Assembly: GCF_017599305.1 (NCBI RefSeq)
Contig: NZ_JAGFWR010000005.1
Span: 1-64,000 of the forward strand
DNA length: 64,000 nt
From: Micromonospora antibiotica
GTDB taxonomy: Bacteria > Actinomycetota > Actinomycetes > Mycobacteriales > Micromonosporaceae
Direction: 5' to 3'
Shown: positions 43,542 through 51,824 of the stretch, in pieces
Layout: each line of letters begins with the position of its first letter
Position numbering within the stretch: the stretch's first letter is position 1
The notes under the pieces: generated by a model
Told to the model about the DNA's origin: nothing
Databases searched by the model: none
The model's input: only the letters and a program-made list of their open reading frames with translations
Translations under genes and position numbers: made by a program

Positions 43542-45254
43542 ATGCCCGAGCCGCGTCTGCTCATCGGCCCGTTGCTGCGCCGGGTCGTCGGCACCCGGGC
43601 GACGGTGTGGGTGGAGACCAGCGGGCCCGCGGTGGTCACCGTCCGCACGGCCGACGGCGCCACCGGCTCCGCGCCGACCTTCTCCGCGTACGACCACCAC
43701 TACGCGCTGGTGGTGGTGGAGGGGCTCACCCCGGACCACACCACCAGCTACGAGGTGCTGGTCGACGACGAGCTGGTCTGGCCGGTGGCCCGCGACGGGT
43801 TCCCGCCCAGCGTGATCCGGACCAGGGCGGCCGACGACCGGGACCAGCCGGTCAGCCTGATCTTCGGGTCGTGCCGGGAGACCACCCAGCACAACACCAC
43901 CCGCAAGCTGCCCCCGGACGCGCTTGACGCGTACGCCCGGCGGTTGATGGCCGCGCCCGACCGGGACGCGCAGCCCGACCTGCTGGTGCTGCTCGGCGAC
44001 CAGGTCTATGCCGACGTCACCTCGCCCACGGTCAAACGGTTGCTCAAGCGGCGTCGGCGGCGGCCGAAGGACGCCCCGGCCGACCAGGTGGTCAGCTTCG
44101 ACGAGTACACCAAGCTCTATCTGGAGTCGTGGCGCGACCCGGAGATCCGCTGGCTGCTGTCCACCGTGCCGAGCGTGATGATCTTCGACGACCACGAGGT
44201 GATCGACGACTGGAACACCTCGAAGTCGTGGCGGTCCGACATGCGCGAGCAGGCCTGGTGGGCCGAGCGGATCCGCAGCGGCCTGGCCTCCTACTGGGTC
44301 TACCAGCACCTGGGCAACCTCGCCCCGGACGAGATCGCCGCCGACCCGCTCTACGCCAAGGTCGTCGCCGCCGAGGACGCCACCGACGTGCTGCGCGAGT
44401 TCGGCGAGCGGGTCGACAAGGAGGCCGACGAGGCGCACGACACCGAGCGCTGGCGGGCCGTGCAGTACCAGTGGAGCTACGCGCTGGACCTGGGCCGGAC
44501 CCGGCTGGTCATGCTGGACAACCGGTGCAGCCGGGTGCTCGAACCGGGCGTCCGGTCGATGCTGCCCGCCGGTGAGTGGTCCTGGTTCCTCGACCGGGCC
44601 CACGGCGTCTACGACCACCTGGTGATCGGCGCGTCGCTGCCCTGGCTGCTGCCGCCGGGCATCCACCACGTGGAGGCGTGGAACGAGAAGCTCGCCGACT
44701 CCGGCCGGCCGTGGGTCGCCGGGCTGGCCGAGAAGTTGCGCCGGGCGCTCGACCTGGAGCACTGGGCCGCGTTCCGCCGCTCGTTCGACGCCCTCGGGGC
44801 GCTGTTCGTGCGGCTGGGCAGCGGCGCACCGGGCAGCGCCGGGGACCGGATCGGCGCGGGGCCCGCGTACCCGGCGCCGGCGTCGATCAGCGTGCTCTCC
44901 GGCGACGTGCACCACTCGTACGTGGCCCGCGCCCGGTTCGACGACCCGGCGGTGCGTACCCCGGTGCACCAGCTCACCTGTTCCCCGATCCACAACCAGG
45001 TGCCGGCGGCGATGCGCCCGCTGATGAAGCTGGGTTGGAGCGCCGGACCGGCGGCGGCCACCCGGGCGCTGGCCCGCTCCGCCGGGGTACGCCGCCCGAC
45101 GGTGCGTTGGAAGAAGCTGGCCGGCCCGTACTTCGGCAACGCGGTGAGCACGCTGCGGCACACCGGGCGGGAGGCGGTGGTGCTGATCGAGGGCACCACC
45201 AGCGACGGGCACCTGCGTGAGGTGGCCCGGCAGCGACTCTCCTCGGCGAAGTGA
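43542..45254 (+). CDS. PhoD-like metallophosphatase
   Basis: Encodes 570 residues from ATG 43542, chosen for GGAGG eight bases upstream. The PhoD-like pattern is present: an N-terminal beta domain (RVVGTRATVWVETSGPAVVT), LIFGSCRETT, LVLLGDQVYAD, VPSVMIFDDHEVIDDW, and SGDVHHSYVARA. These metal-ligand motifs match alkaline phosphatase D. No signal peptide is visible, so unlike secreted PhoD it is probably cytoplasmic. Substrate unknown. The MarR gene begins within its last codons. Confidence 0.88.
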   Translation: MPEPRLLIGPLLRRVVGTRATVWVETSGPAVVTVRTADGATGSAPTFSAYDHHYALVVVEGLTPDHTTSYEVLVDDELVWPVARDGFPPSVIRTRAADDRDQPVSLIFGSCRETTQHNTTRKLPPDALDAYARRLMAAPDRDAQPDLLVLLGDQVYADVTSPTVKRLLKRRRRRPKDAPADQVVSFDEYTKLYLESWRDPEIRWLLSTVPSVMIFDDHEVIDDWNTSKSWRSDMREQAWWAERIRSGLASYWVYQHLGNLAPDEIAADPLYAKVVAAEDATDVLREFGERVDKEADEAHDTERWRAVQYQWSYALDLGRTRLVMLDNRCSRVLEPGVRSMLPAGEWSWFLDRAHGVYDHLVIGASLPWLLPPGIHHVEAWNEKLADSGRPWVAGLAEKLRRALDLEHWAAFRRSFDALGALFVRLGSGAPGSAGDRIGAGPAYPAPASISVLSGDVHHSYVARARFDDPAVRTPVHQLTCSPIHNQVPAAMRPLMKLGWSAGPAAATRALARSAGVRRPTVRWKKLAGPYFGNAVSTLRHTGREAVVLIEGTTSDGHLREVARQRLSSAK

Positions 45255-45715
45255 CCTCCGCCACGTACCCTCGTGCCGTGGACGATCATCTGCCGGAGAC
45301 GCTGCGCGTGTTGGAGCACGAACTCACGGCGCTGCTCCGCCGGGGCCGGGCACTGTCCTGGGAGATCGCCCGGGAGGTGCACCCCAACCTGGAGCCGAAC
45401 GCGTACGGCCTGCTGCTGTGGTTGCGCCGGTCCGGGTCGACCCGGCTGACCGACCTGGCCGCTGAGCTGGGCATCGGTAAGGGCACGCTGAGCCGGCAGA
45501 TCCAGGGGCTGGAAGGGCTGGGCCTGGTGCGCCGCGATCCGGACCCGGTCGACCGGCGGGCGGCGCAGCTGCGGCTGACCGAGGAGGGCACCCGGCGGTT
45601 CGACGCCGCCCGGTCCGCCCGGATGGACCAGATCAACCGGTCGATGGAGACCTGGCCGAAGCGGGACGTCGAGGAGTTCGCCCGCCTGATGCACCGGTTC
45701 AACGAGACCTTCTGA
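45251..45715 (+). CDS. MarR family transcriptional regulator
   Basis: Encodes 154 residues if it starts at GTG 45251, overlapping the phosphatase stop by four bases (GTGA); GTG 45278 (VDDHLPETLRVLEHE) would give 145. The winged helix-turn-helix is LTDLAAELGIGKGTLSRQIQ followed by GLEGLGLVRRDPDPVDRRAA. It is 260 bases upstream of the DHA2 pump and most likely represses it; paired operator-like sites lie between. No ligand can be predicted. Confidence 0.9.
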   Translation: MTSATYPRAVDDHLPETLRVLEHELTALLRRGRALSWEIAREVHPNLEPNAYGLLLWLRRSGSTRLTDLAAELGIGKGTLSRQIQGLEGLGLVRRDPDPVDRRAAQLRLTEEGTRRFDAARSARMDQINRSMETWPKRDVEEFARLMHRFNETF

Positions 45716-45907
45716 CCCCGTCGCGCCCCTCCCCGGCTCCGGCGGGCGTCATCTGCTGACCCACTCCGGCCCGGCGGTGCGACGCGCCGACCCCGCCGAC
45801 CCCGCCGACCCCGCCGACCCGGCCGACCCCGCCGCACCCCGCCGCGCCCCGCCCCACCCCGGCCCGGCCCGGGGGCAAAGGGAATAGAGCCAGGTCACCT
45901 CCGGTTG

Positions 45908-45946
45908 TTGCTTGAGGCAACGAACGCTTACGGTTGCCCGAGGCAC
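45908..45946 (+). promoter_or_regulatory. Two operator-like near-palindromes upstream of the efflux pump
   Basis: TTGCTTGAGGCAA (45908-45920) and TTGCCCGAGGCAC (45934-45946) are 26 bp apart start to start. Each is a TTGC-n4/5-GGCA dyad. They lie 30 to 68 bases upstream of the pump start. The position and symmetry suit the MarR regulator encoded just upstream; binding is not shown. Confidence 0.55.
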
Positions 45947-45975
45947 CCTTTTCACCATCAGCGGAGGCAACGACG

Positions 45976-47595
45976 ATGACCCAGGCGACAGCGCCCACCC
46001 GGGCGACCGGCGTCGAGATGACCCACCGGCAGATCCTGGAGGCCCTCTCCGGACTGCTGCTGGGCATGTTCGTCGCGATCCTCTCCTCCACGGTCGTCTC
46101 CAACGCGCTGCCGCGGATCATCACCGAACTCAAGGGCGGCCAGTCCGCCTACACCTGGGTGGTCACCTCGACCCTGCTGGCCACCACCGCGACCACCCCG
46201 ATCTGGGGCAAGCTCGCCGACCTGACCAGCAAGAAGCTGCTGGTCCAGCTCTCCCTGGCCATCTTCGTGCTGGGCTCCGTGCTGGCCGGCCTGTCCCAGT
46301 CCACCGAGCAGCTCATCGCCTGCCGGGTGCTCCAGGGTGTCGGCGCGGGCGGCCTCACCGCCCTGGCCCAGGTGATCATGGCGACGATGATCGCGCCCCG
46401 CGAGCGCGGCCGGTACAGCGGTTACCTCGGCGCGGTGCTGGCCGTCGGCACCATCGGCGGCCCGCTGATCGGCGGCGTCATCGTCGACACCTCCTGGCTC
46501 GGCTGGCGCTGGTGCTTCTACGTCGGCGTGCCGTTCGCCATCGCCGCCCTGGTGGTGCTCCAGAAGACCCTGCACCTGCCGGTCGTCAAGCGTCAGGTGA
46601 AGATCGACTGGTGGGGCGCGACCCTGATCACCGCCGCCGTGTCGCTGCTGCTGATCTGGGTCACCCTGGCCGGCGACAAGTACGACTGGATCTCCGGGCA
46701 GAGCGCCGCCATGGTGATCGGCGCGATCGCCCTCGGCGTGCTCGCCGTCCGGGTCGAGAACCGGGCCAGCGAGCCGATGATCCCGCCGAGGCTGTTCCGC
46801 AACCGGACCATCACCCTCGCCGTCGTCGCCAGCATCGCCGTCGGCGTCGGGATGTTCGGCGCATCGGTCTTCCTCGGCCAGTACTTCCAGATCAGCCGGG
46901 GCGAGAGCCCGACCATGTCCGGTCTGATGACCATGCCGATGATCCTCGGCCTGCTGATCTCCTCCGTCGTCGTCGGCCGGATCATCACCCGGACCGGCCG
47001 CTGGAAGCGCTACCTGGTCACCGGATCGGCGCTGCTCACCGCCGGCTTCGCGCTGATGGGCACGATCCGCTACGACACCCCCTACTGGCACCTGTCCATC
47101 TACATGGCGCTGATCGGGCTCGGGCTCGGCATGACCATGCAGAACCTCGTCCTCGCCGTGCAGAACACCGTCGACACCCACGAACTCGGCGCGGCCAGCT
47201 CGGTGGTGGCGTTCTTCCGCAGCCTCGGCGGCGCGGTCGGCGTGTCCGTGCTCGGCGCGGTCCTCAGCCACCGGGTCAAGGACTACATCGCCGACGGACT
47301 CACCGCGCTGGGCATCCCGGCCACCGGCTCGGGCAGCGGCGGCGTGCTGCCCAACGTGCACACCCTGCCGGGGCCGATCCGGACCGTGGTGGAGAGCGCC
47401 TACGGCCACGGCGCGGGTGACATCTTCCTGGTCGCCGCCCCGTTCGGGCTGATCTCCCTGATCGCGGTGATCTTCATCAAGGAGATCCCGCTACGCCAGC
47501 ACACCGGGGACGCCCGGACCGACACCGTCGCGCAGGAGTCCACCGTCGCGGCGGCTGCCGGGGCGGCGGTGGTCCGCACCGGGACCGACCGGTGA
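45976..47595 (+). CDS. DHA2 (EmrB/QacA) family MFS drug exporter
   Basis: Encodes 539 residues from ATG 45976, with GGAGG eight bases upstream. About fourteen hydrophobic segments fit DHA2. Motif C-like GAVLAVGTIGGPLIGGVIVD, motif A-like GKLADLTSKK and the first-helix LSGLLLGMFVAILSSTVVSN are visible, as is RVLQGVGAGGLTALAQVI. It should export drugs or metabolites using the proton gradient. The universal-stress gene begins within its last codons. Confidence 0.93.
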   Translation: MTQATAPTRATGVEMTHRQILEALSGLLLGMFVAILSSTVVSNALPRIITELKGGQSAYTWVVTSTLLATTATTPIWGKLADLTSKKLLVQLSLAIFVLGSVLAGLSQSTEQLIACRVLQGVGAGGLTALAQVIMATMIAPRERGRYSGYLGAVLAVGTIGGPLIGGVIVDTSWLGWRWCFYVGVPFAIAALVVLQKTLHLPVVKRQVKIDWWGATLITAAVSLLLIWVTLAGDKYDWISGQSAAMVIGAIALGVLAVRVENRASEPMIPPRLFRNRTITLAVVASIAVGVGMFGASVFLGQYFQISRGESPTMSGLMTMPMILGLLISSVVVGRIITRTGRWKRYLVTGSALLTAGFALMGTIRYDTPYWHLSIYMALIGLGLGMTMQNLVLAVQNTVDTHELGAASSVVAFFRSLGGAVGVSVLGAVLSHRVKDYIADGLTALGIPATGSGSGGVLPNVHTLPGPIRTVVESAYGHGAGDIFLVAAPFGLISLIAVIFIKEIPLRQHTGDARTDTVAQESTVAAAAGAAVVRTGTDR

Positions 47596-48083
47596 GCATC
47601 CCCGTCGAGCGTGAGCAGTACGGCCCGCAGGCCCGCCCGCAGGAGTTCGAGCGGGGCACCGACGGACCCCGGGTCGTGCTGGTCGGGGTCGACGGCAGCC
47701 GCACCTCGCTACGGGCCGCCTCCTACGCGGCAGGGCTGGCCCGTCGACAGGGTGCCGGACTGGTGGTGGTCTTCGTCAGCGCCCCGGCCGGCTACACCGG
47801 CCTGATGCCCGGGGTGGTGGCCGGGGCGGTCCAGCAGACCCACGACGAACTCGCCGACGACCTGCGACAGGAGTGCCGCCGGGGCGCGGAGGAGCTGGGG
47901 CTGCCGGTGACGTTCCTGTGCCGGCGCGGCGACGCGTACACCGAGTTGCGGGCGGCAGCCGACGAGTCCCGGGCGGACCTGGTGGTGGTCGGCTCCTCCG
48001 AGCAGGCCGGTCACCGGCTGGTCGGTTCCGTCGCCACCCGCCTGGTCCGCACCGGCCGCTGGCCGGTCCTCGTCGTCCCCTGA
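47592..48083 (+). CDS. Universal stress protein family protein
   Basis: Encodes 163 residues from GTG 47592, overlapping the exporter stop by four bases. The single UspA domain has VVLVGVDGSRTSLRAASYAA and the ATP-binding G-x2-G-x9-G(S/T)-like end VVVGSSEQAGHRLVGSVATR. A 25-residue polar N-terminal extension precedes it. Coupling to a pump gene suggests joint induction by the MarR regulator. Confidence 0.9.
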   Translation: MSIPVEREQYGPQARPQEFERGTDGPRVVLVGVDGSRTSLRAASYAAGLARRQGAGLVVVFVSAPAGYTGLMPGVVAGAVQQTHDELADDLRQECRRGAEELGLPVTFLCRRGDAYTELRAAADESRADLVVVGSSEQAGHRLVGSVATRLVRTGRWPVLVVP

Positions 48084-48209
48084 CCGGGGCAGGGTCGGCG
48101 ACCGCCGCCTGCGCCGGGTCGTCGCGGGGCATCCGGGCCGGGTGGTGCCGCCGACGGCGCGACGAATAACGGTCGCGGAATGTCGGACCGGGCGACGAGG
48201 ATGCCGGAC

Positions 48210-48731
48210 ATGACCTGGCGAGCACCGGACATCACCCGGACCCCTGAACTCCCCGTCGGCGACGAGCGGGCCATGCTGGAGAGCTGGCTCGACTACCACC
48301 GGCAGACCCTGCTGCTCAAGTGTGCCGGGCTCACCGGCGAGCAGTTGCGCACCCCGAGCGTGCCGCCGTCCGAGCTCACCCTGCTCGGCCTGGTCCGGCA
48401 CCTGGGCGAGGTGGAGGCCTGGTGGTTCCGGGAGAACTTCGCCGGGCAGCAGTTCGACTACCCGTACGGTTCCGTGGACGACCCGGACGCCGACCTCGAC
48501 GTGAGCCACGCCGACGCCGAGGCCGACTTCGCCACCTACCACGAGCAGGTCACCCTGGCCCGGGCCGCCGCCGTGGGCCGCTCGCTCGACGAGACGTTCA
48601 CCGAGGTGGGTCCCAAGAAACGGACCTTCAGCCTGCGCTGGGTCTACCTGCACCTGATCGAGGAGTACGCCCGGCACAACGGTCACGCCGACCTGCTCCG
48701 GGAACGCCTCGACGGGGTCACCGGCGAGTGA
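48210..48731 (+). CDS. DinB/DUF664 family protein
   Basis: Encodes 173 residues from ATG 48210, nine bases after GAGG; ATG 48180 and 48201 are in-frame alternatives. The four-helix DinB fold shows MLESWLDYHRQTLLLKCAGL, TLLGLVRHLGEVEAWWF with the first metal His, and YLHLIEEYARHNGHADLLRE with the other His residues. This DUF664 group includes mycothiol-dependent enzymes, but several members have no known reaction. Confidence 0.87.
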   Translation: MTWRAPDITRTPELPVGDERAMLESWLDYHRQTLLLKCAGLTGEQLRTPSVPPSELTLLGLVRHLGEVEAWWFRENFAGQQFDYPYGSVDDPDADLDVSHADAEADFATYHEQVTLARAAAVGRSLDETFTEVGPKKRTFSLRWVYLHLIEEYARHNGHADLLRERLDGVTGE

Positions 48732-48901
48732 CCCCGCCGCCGGTCGGCGCGGCCCACCCGTCCGCCGGCCGGCCCGACCCCGGCCTGGGGGTGTTGCGGG
48801 CACCCGTCGTGACCAGATGACCGGACATCACCATCCGTGAGGCCGCAGGAGCGCTCCGGAGCACCGATGAGCGGCGTGCGTCCACACGGGATGATGAAGA
48901 C

Positions 48902-51190
48902 ATGGGTGAGGTCTTCCGCCGTCGCCCGCCCGGCCGGCGGGCGGTGATGTTGCTGCTGGCGGCGTTGCTGGCTGCCGCCGTGGCCGTCGTGCTGCTGCGT
49001 CGTCCCGTCGATGGCGCAGCGCTGCGACCCGGCTGGGCCGGCACCGAGCAGGCCGGTTGGATCGCCGGCATCGTCAGCGCGGTGTTCTCCCTGGTCGGCA
49101 CCATCGCCGCCGTGCAGGCGCTGCGGGTCGGCCGAGCCGACCGTGCCCCGGCGACCGGCCGTCTGGTGCAGGTCGGACGGCTGCCGCAGTCCGCGTCCTG
49201 GTTCCAGGACCGACGTGCGCAGCTGGACCTGACCCGCGTCGCCCGGACCGGCCGCACCGCGGTGCTCACCCAGGTGCTCTCCGGGATGGGCGGTGTCGGC
49301 AAGACCCAACTCGCGGCCCAGTTCGCCCGACGACTGGCCCACACCGGCGAACTCGACCTGCTGGTCTGGATCACCGCCATCAGCCGGGACGCCATCCTCG
49401 CCGGTTACGCCCAGGCTGCCTGGCAACTACGTCTGGTCGATCCGACGGTGGACTTGGAGCAGGCCGCCGCGACACTGCTGAACTGGTGCGAACGCACCGA
49501 CCGCCGCTGGCTGGTGGTGCTGGACAACCTCGACACGCCGGCCCACGCGGCCGGCTGGTGGCCGCCCGCCAACCGCCACGGACGCACGATCGTCACCACC
49601 CGCCGACGTGACGCCGTCCTCGCCGCCGAGGGTCGCGTCCTGGTCGAGGTGGGGCTCTTCAGCGAGGCCGAGGCCGCAGGCTACCTGCACCGGGCCATCG
49701 CCGACCCGGGTCGGCTGGCCGAGGCCGGTCAACTCGCCGCCGACCTCGGCCATCTGCCGCTGGCCGTCGCCCAGGCCGCCGCCTTCATCCGGGACCGGGG
49801 GCTCGACTGCGCCGGTTACCGCCGGCTGCTCACCGACCGCCGACGGCGGCTCGACGAGTTGGTGCCCCAGCCGGACGCCCTCCCCGACGACCACCGGGCC
49901 ACGGTGGCGGCGACCTGGGCGCTGTCCATCGACGCCGCCGACGCGGCGGCCCCCGCCGGCCTGGCCCGGCCGGTGCTGAATCTGGTCGCGCTGCTGGACC
50001 CCAACGGCGTCCCCACCACCCTGCTCACCACCACGGCCGTACTGGCCTATCTGACCGAGGCACGCGGCACCGGCGATGTCGTCGGGGTGGACGACGTGGG
50101 TCGCGCCCTGCACAACCTGCACCGGCTCAACCTGATCACGCACGACCCGCACGGTGGCAGCCTGCGGGTGCACGCGCTGGTGCAGCGCGCCGCACGGGAC
50201 GAGCTCACCGGCGACCAGCTCAGCCGGGCCACCCGGACCGCCGCCGCCGCGCTGCTGGACCAGTGGCCCGAGAGCGAGACCCGCCCGGCCCTCAGTCAGG
50301 CGTTCCGGGCGAACACCGTCGCGCTCCGTGATCATGTCGGTGACCTGCTGCTCCGCGACGAATCTCGGGACGTGTTGATCAGCCTCTACAGCAGCCTGGG
50401 TGACGCCGGGCTGGTCAGGGCCGCCAGTGACGGCCTGGATCGGACCATCGCCGACTCGCTGCGGCTGTACGGGCCCGACCACGCCGGAACACTCAACTTC
50501 CGTTTTCTGCACGCCTTCCACCGGGGTTGGGGCGGAGATGCCGCCGGGGCGGCGGACGAATTCGTCACGCTCGCCGCCGACTGCATCCGGGTGCTGGGCC
50601 CGGACGCCCCGCTCACATTGACCACCCGGCACAACATCGCCTTCTGGCGGGGCGAGGCGGGCGATCCCGCCGGGGCCGCCGAAGCCACCGCCGAGGTCTT
50701 CGCCGACCGCCTACGGGTAAACGGCCCGGACCACCCCGAGACACTGAACTCCCGGGGAAGCCTGGCCTGGCTACGGGGACAGGCCGGTGATCCGGCCGGT
50801 GCGGTCGTCGCGCTCCGTGAGCTGCTCGCCGACTGCCATCGGCTGCTGGGCCCCGAGCACGACGTGACCCTGAAAGCCCGCAACGGCCTGGCCTTCCAGC
50901 TCGGCGTCACCGGTGAGCACGCCGCCGCGGTGAGCGAGACGCGGGCACTGGTGGCGGACTACATCCGGGTGCTCGGCGCCGAGCATCCGCAGACCCTGTC
51001 CGCGCAACGGAACCTGGCCTCGTGGCGGGGGCACGCAGGGGATCCGGCGGGTGCCGCCGACGCCCTGGAGCAGTTGCTGGCCACCTGTCTGCGGGTGGTC
51101 GGCCCGGACCATCCGCTCACCGCCGAAGCCGCCGAGGCCCTGACGTACTGGCGACAGCAGAGCCAGCCCCACGACGTCAGCGACGGATGA
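48902..51190 (+). CDS. Membrane-anchored NB-ARC (STAND) ATPase with TPR repeats
   Basis: Encodes 762 residues. Two N-terminal hydrophobic segments (VMLLLAALLAAAVAVVLL, residues 15-32; AGWIAGIVSAVFSLVGTIAA, 51-70) anchor it. The NB-ARC core has Walker A SGMGGVGKTQLAAQ (127-140), Walker B RRWLVVLDNLD (201-211), GRTIVTTRRRDAV and GHLPLAVAQAAAFI. About five C-terminal repeats of 42 residues of the TPR_10/kinesin-light-chain type follow, each with R-x-L-GP-D/E-H-P-x-TL and GDPAGA. STAND proteins act as ligand-triggered switches, some in phage defence. No effector domain or partner gene is seen here, so the output is unknown. It stands alone, with its stop 16 bases from the convergent HAD gene. Confidence 0.88.
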   Translation: MGEVFRRRPPGRRAVMLLLAALLAAAVAVVLLRRPVDGAALRPGWAGTEQAGWIAGIVSAVFSLVGTIAAVQALRVGRADRAPATGRLVQVGRLPQSASWFQDRRAQLDLTRVARTGRTAVLTQVLSGMGGVGKTQLAAQFARRLAHTGELDLLVWITAISRDAILAGYAQAAWQLRLVDPTVDLEQAAATLLNWCERTDRRWLVVLDNLDTPAHAAGWWPPANRHGRTIVTTRRRDAVLAAEGRVLVEVGLFSEAEAAGYLHRAIADPGRLAEAGQLAADLGHLPLAVAQAAAFIRDRGLDCAGYRRLLTDRRRRLDELVPQPDALPDDHRATVAATWALSIDAADAAAPAGLARPVLNLVALLDPNGVPTTLLTTTAVLAYLTEARGTGDVVGVDDVGRALHNLHRLNLITHDPHGGSLRVHALVQRAARDELTGDQLSRATRTAAAALLDQWPESETRPALSQAFRANTVALRDHVGDLLLRDESRDVLISLYSSLGDAGLVRAASDGLDRTIADSLRLYGPDHAGTLNFRFLHAFHRGWGGDAAGAADEFVTLAADCIRVLGPDAPLTLTTRHNIAFWRGEAGDPAGAAEATAEVFADRLRVNGPDHPETLNSRGSLAWLRGQAGDPAGAVVALRELLADCHRLLGPEHDVTLKARNGLAFQLGVTGEHAAAVSETRALVADYIRVLGAEHPQTLSAQRNLASWRGHAGDPAGAADALEQLLATCLRVVGPDHPLTAEAAEALTYWRQQSQPHDVSDG

Positions 51191-51206
51191 CCCCCGCCGC
51201 CCGGGG

Positions 51207-51824
51207 TCAGTGGGCCAGCGCCGCCCGCAGGTAGCGCAGCCCCTCCGGCCCACTCCACCGGTACGCCGACAGCCCGGCCGCCCGCGCCCCCCGGACCGCC
51301 CAGTCCTCGTCGTCAACGAAGAGCACCCGCACGGGCGGGGTCTCCAGCGCCGCGCAGGCGGCCTGGAAGTACTCCTTCGCCGGCTTGTGCACCCCGACGA
51401 CCGAGGAGTTGACCACCACGTCCAGCTCGCCGACCAGGCCCAACTCGGCGAGGTCGGTGTCGAGCAGGTCGGTGGCGTTGGTGCCGAGACCCACCCGGAC
51501 CCCGGCGGCCCGCACCTCGCGGACGAACGCCAGCACGTCGGCGTCGAGCTCACCCCGGTAGCGCTGCCACTGCTGCACCGCCGCCCGCGCCCGGTCCGGG
51601 CCGACCGACTCGGTCAGCGCGTCAGCCACGCTGGACACCCAGTCGGCGTGGCTGACCTGACCGGTCAGCACCGGTTGTAGCCGCCCCCAGTGCATGGCGA
51701 TCTCGCCGAGCACCCCGGCGGAGAGGCCGTACTCCCGCTCGATGCCGGCGGCCACCGCCGGGTCCCAGTGGCGCAGCACGCCGTCGAAGTCGAGCAGGAG
51801 CGCCGTCGGCCGTTCCCGTGCCAC
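51207..51824 (-). CDS. HAD family hydrolase
   Basis: Encodes 205 residues from GTG 51824, overlapping the smc TAG by one base. HAD motif I is LLLDFDGVLRHWD, motif II is LGTNATDLLD, the Lys is in GVHKPAKEYFQ and motif IV is VLFVDDEDWAVRGARAAGL. The helical cap between motifs I and II makes it a subclass I member. The first Asp pair is DxD as needed for phosphotransfer. Substrate unknown; it follows smc without a gap. Confidence 0.9.
   Translation of the reverse strand: MARERPTALLLDFDGVLRHWDPAVAAGIEREYGLSAGVLGEIAMHWGRLQPVLTGQVSHADWVSSVADALTESVGPDRARAAVQQWQRYRGELDADVLAFVREVRAAGVRVGLGTNATDLLDTDLAELGLVGELDVVVNSSVVGVHKPAKEYFQAACAALETPPVRVLFVDDEDWAVRGARAAGLSAYRWSGPEGLRYLRAALAH

Noticed and set aside
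41954..43927. Long plus-strand frame opposite ftsY and the APH-like gene
   Set aside because: No recognisable domain, no ribosome site, and it mirrors two confident minus-strand genes.
45912..47420. Alternative plus-strand frame inside the DHA2 pump gene
   Set aside because: Arg/His/Pro-rich with no membrane segments; the correct frame gives about fourteen clear membrane spans.
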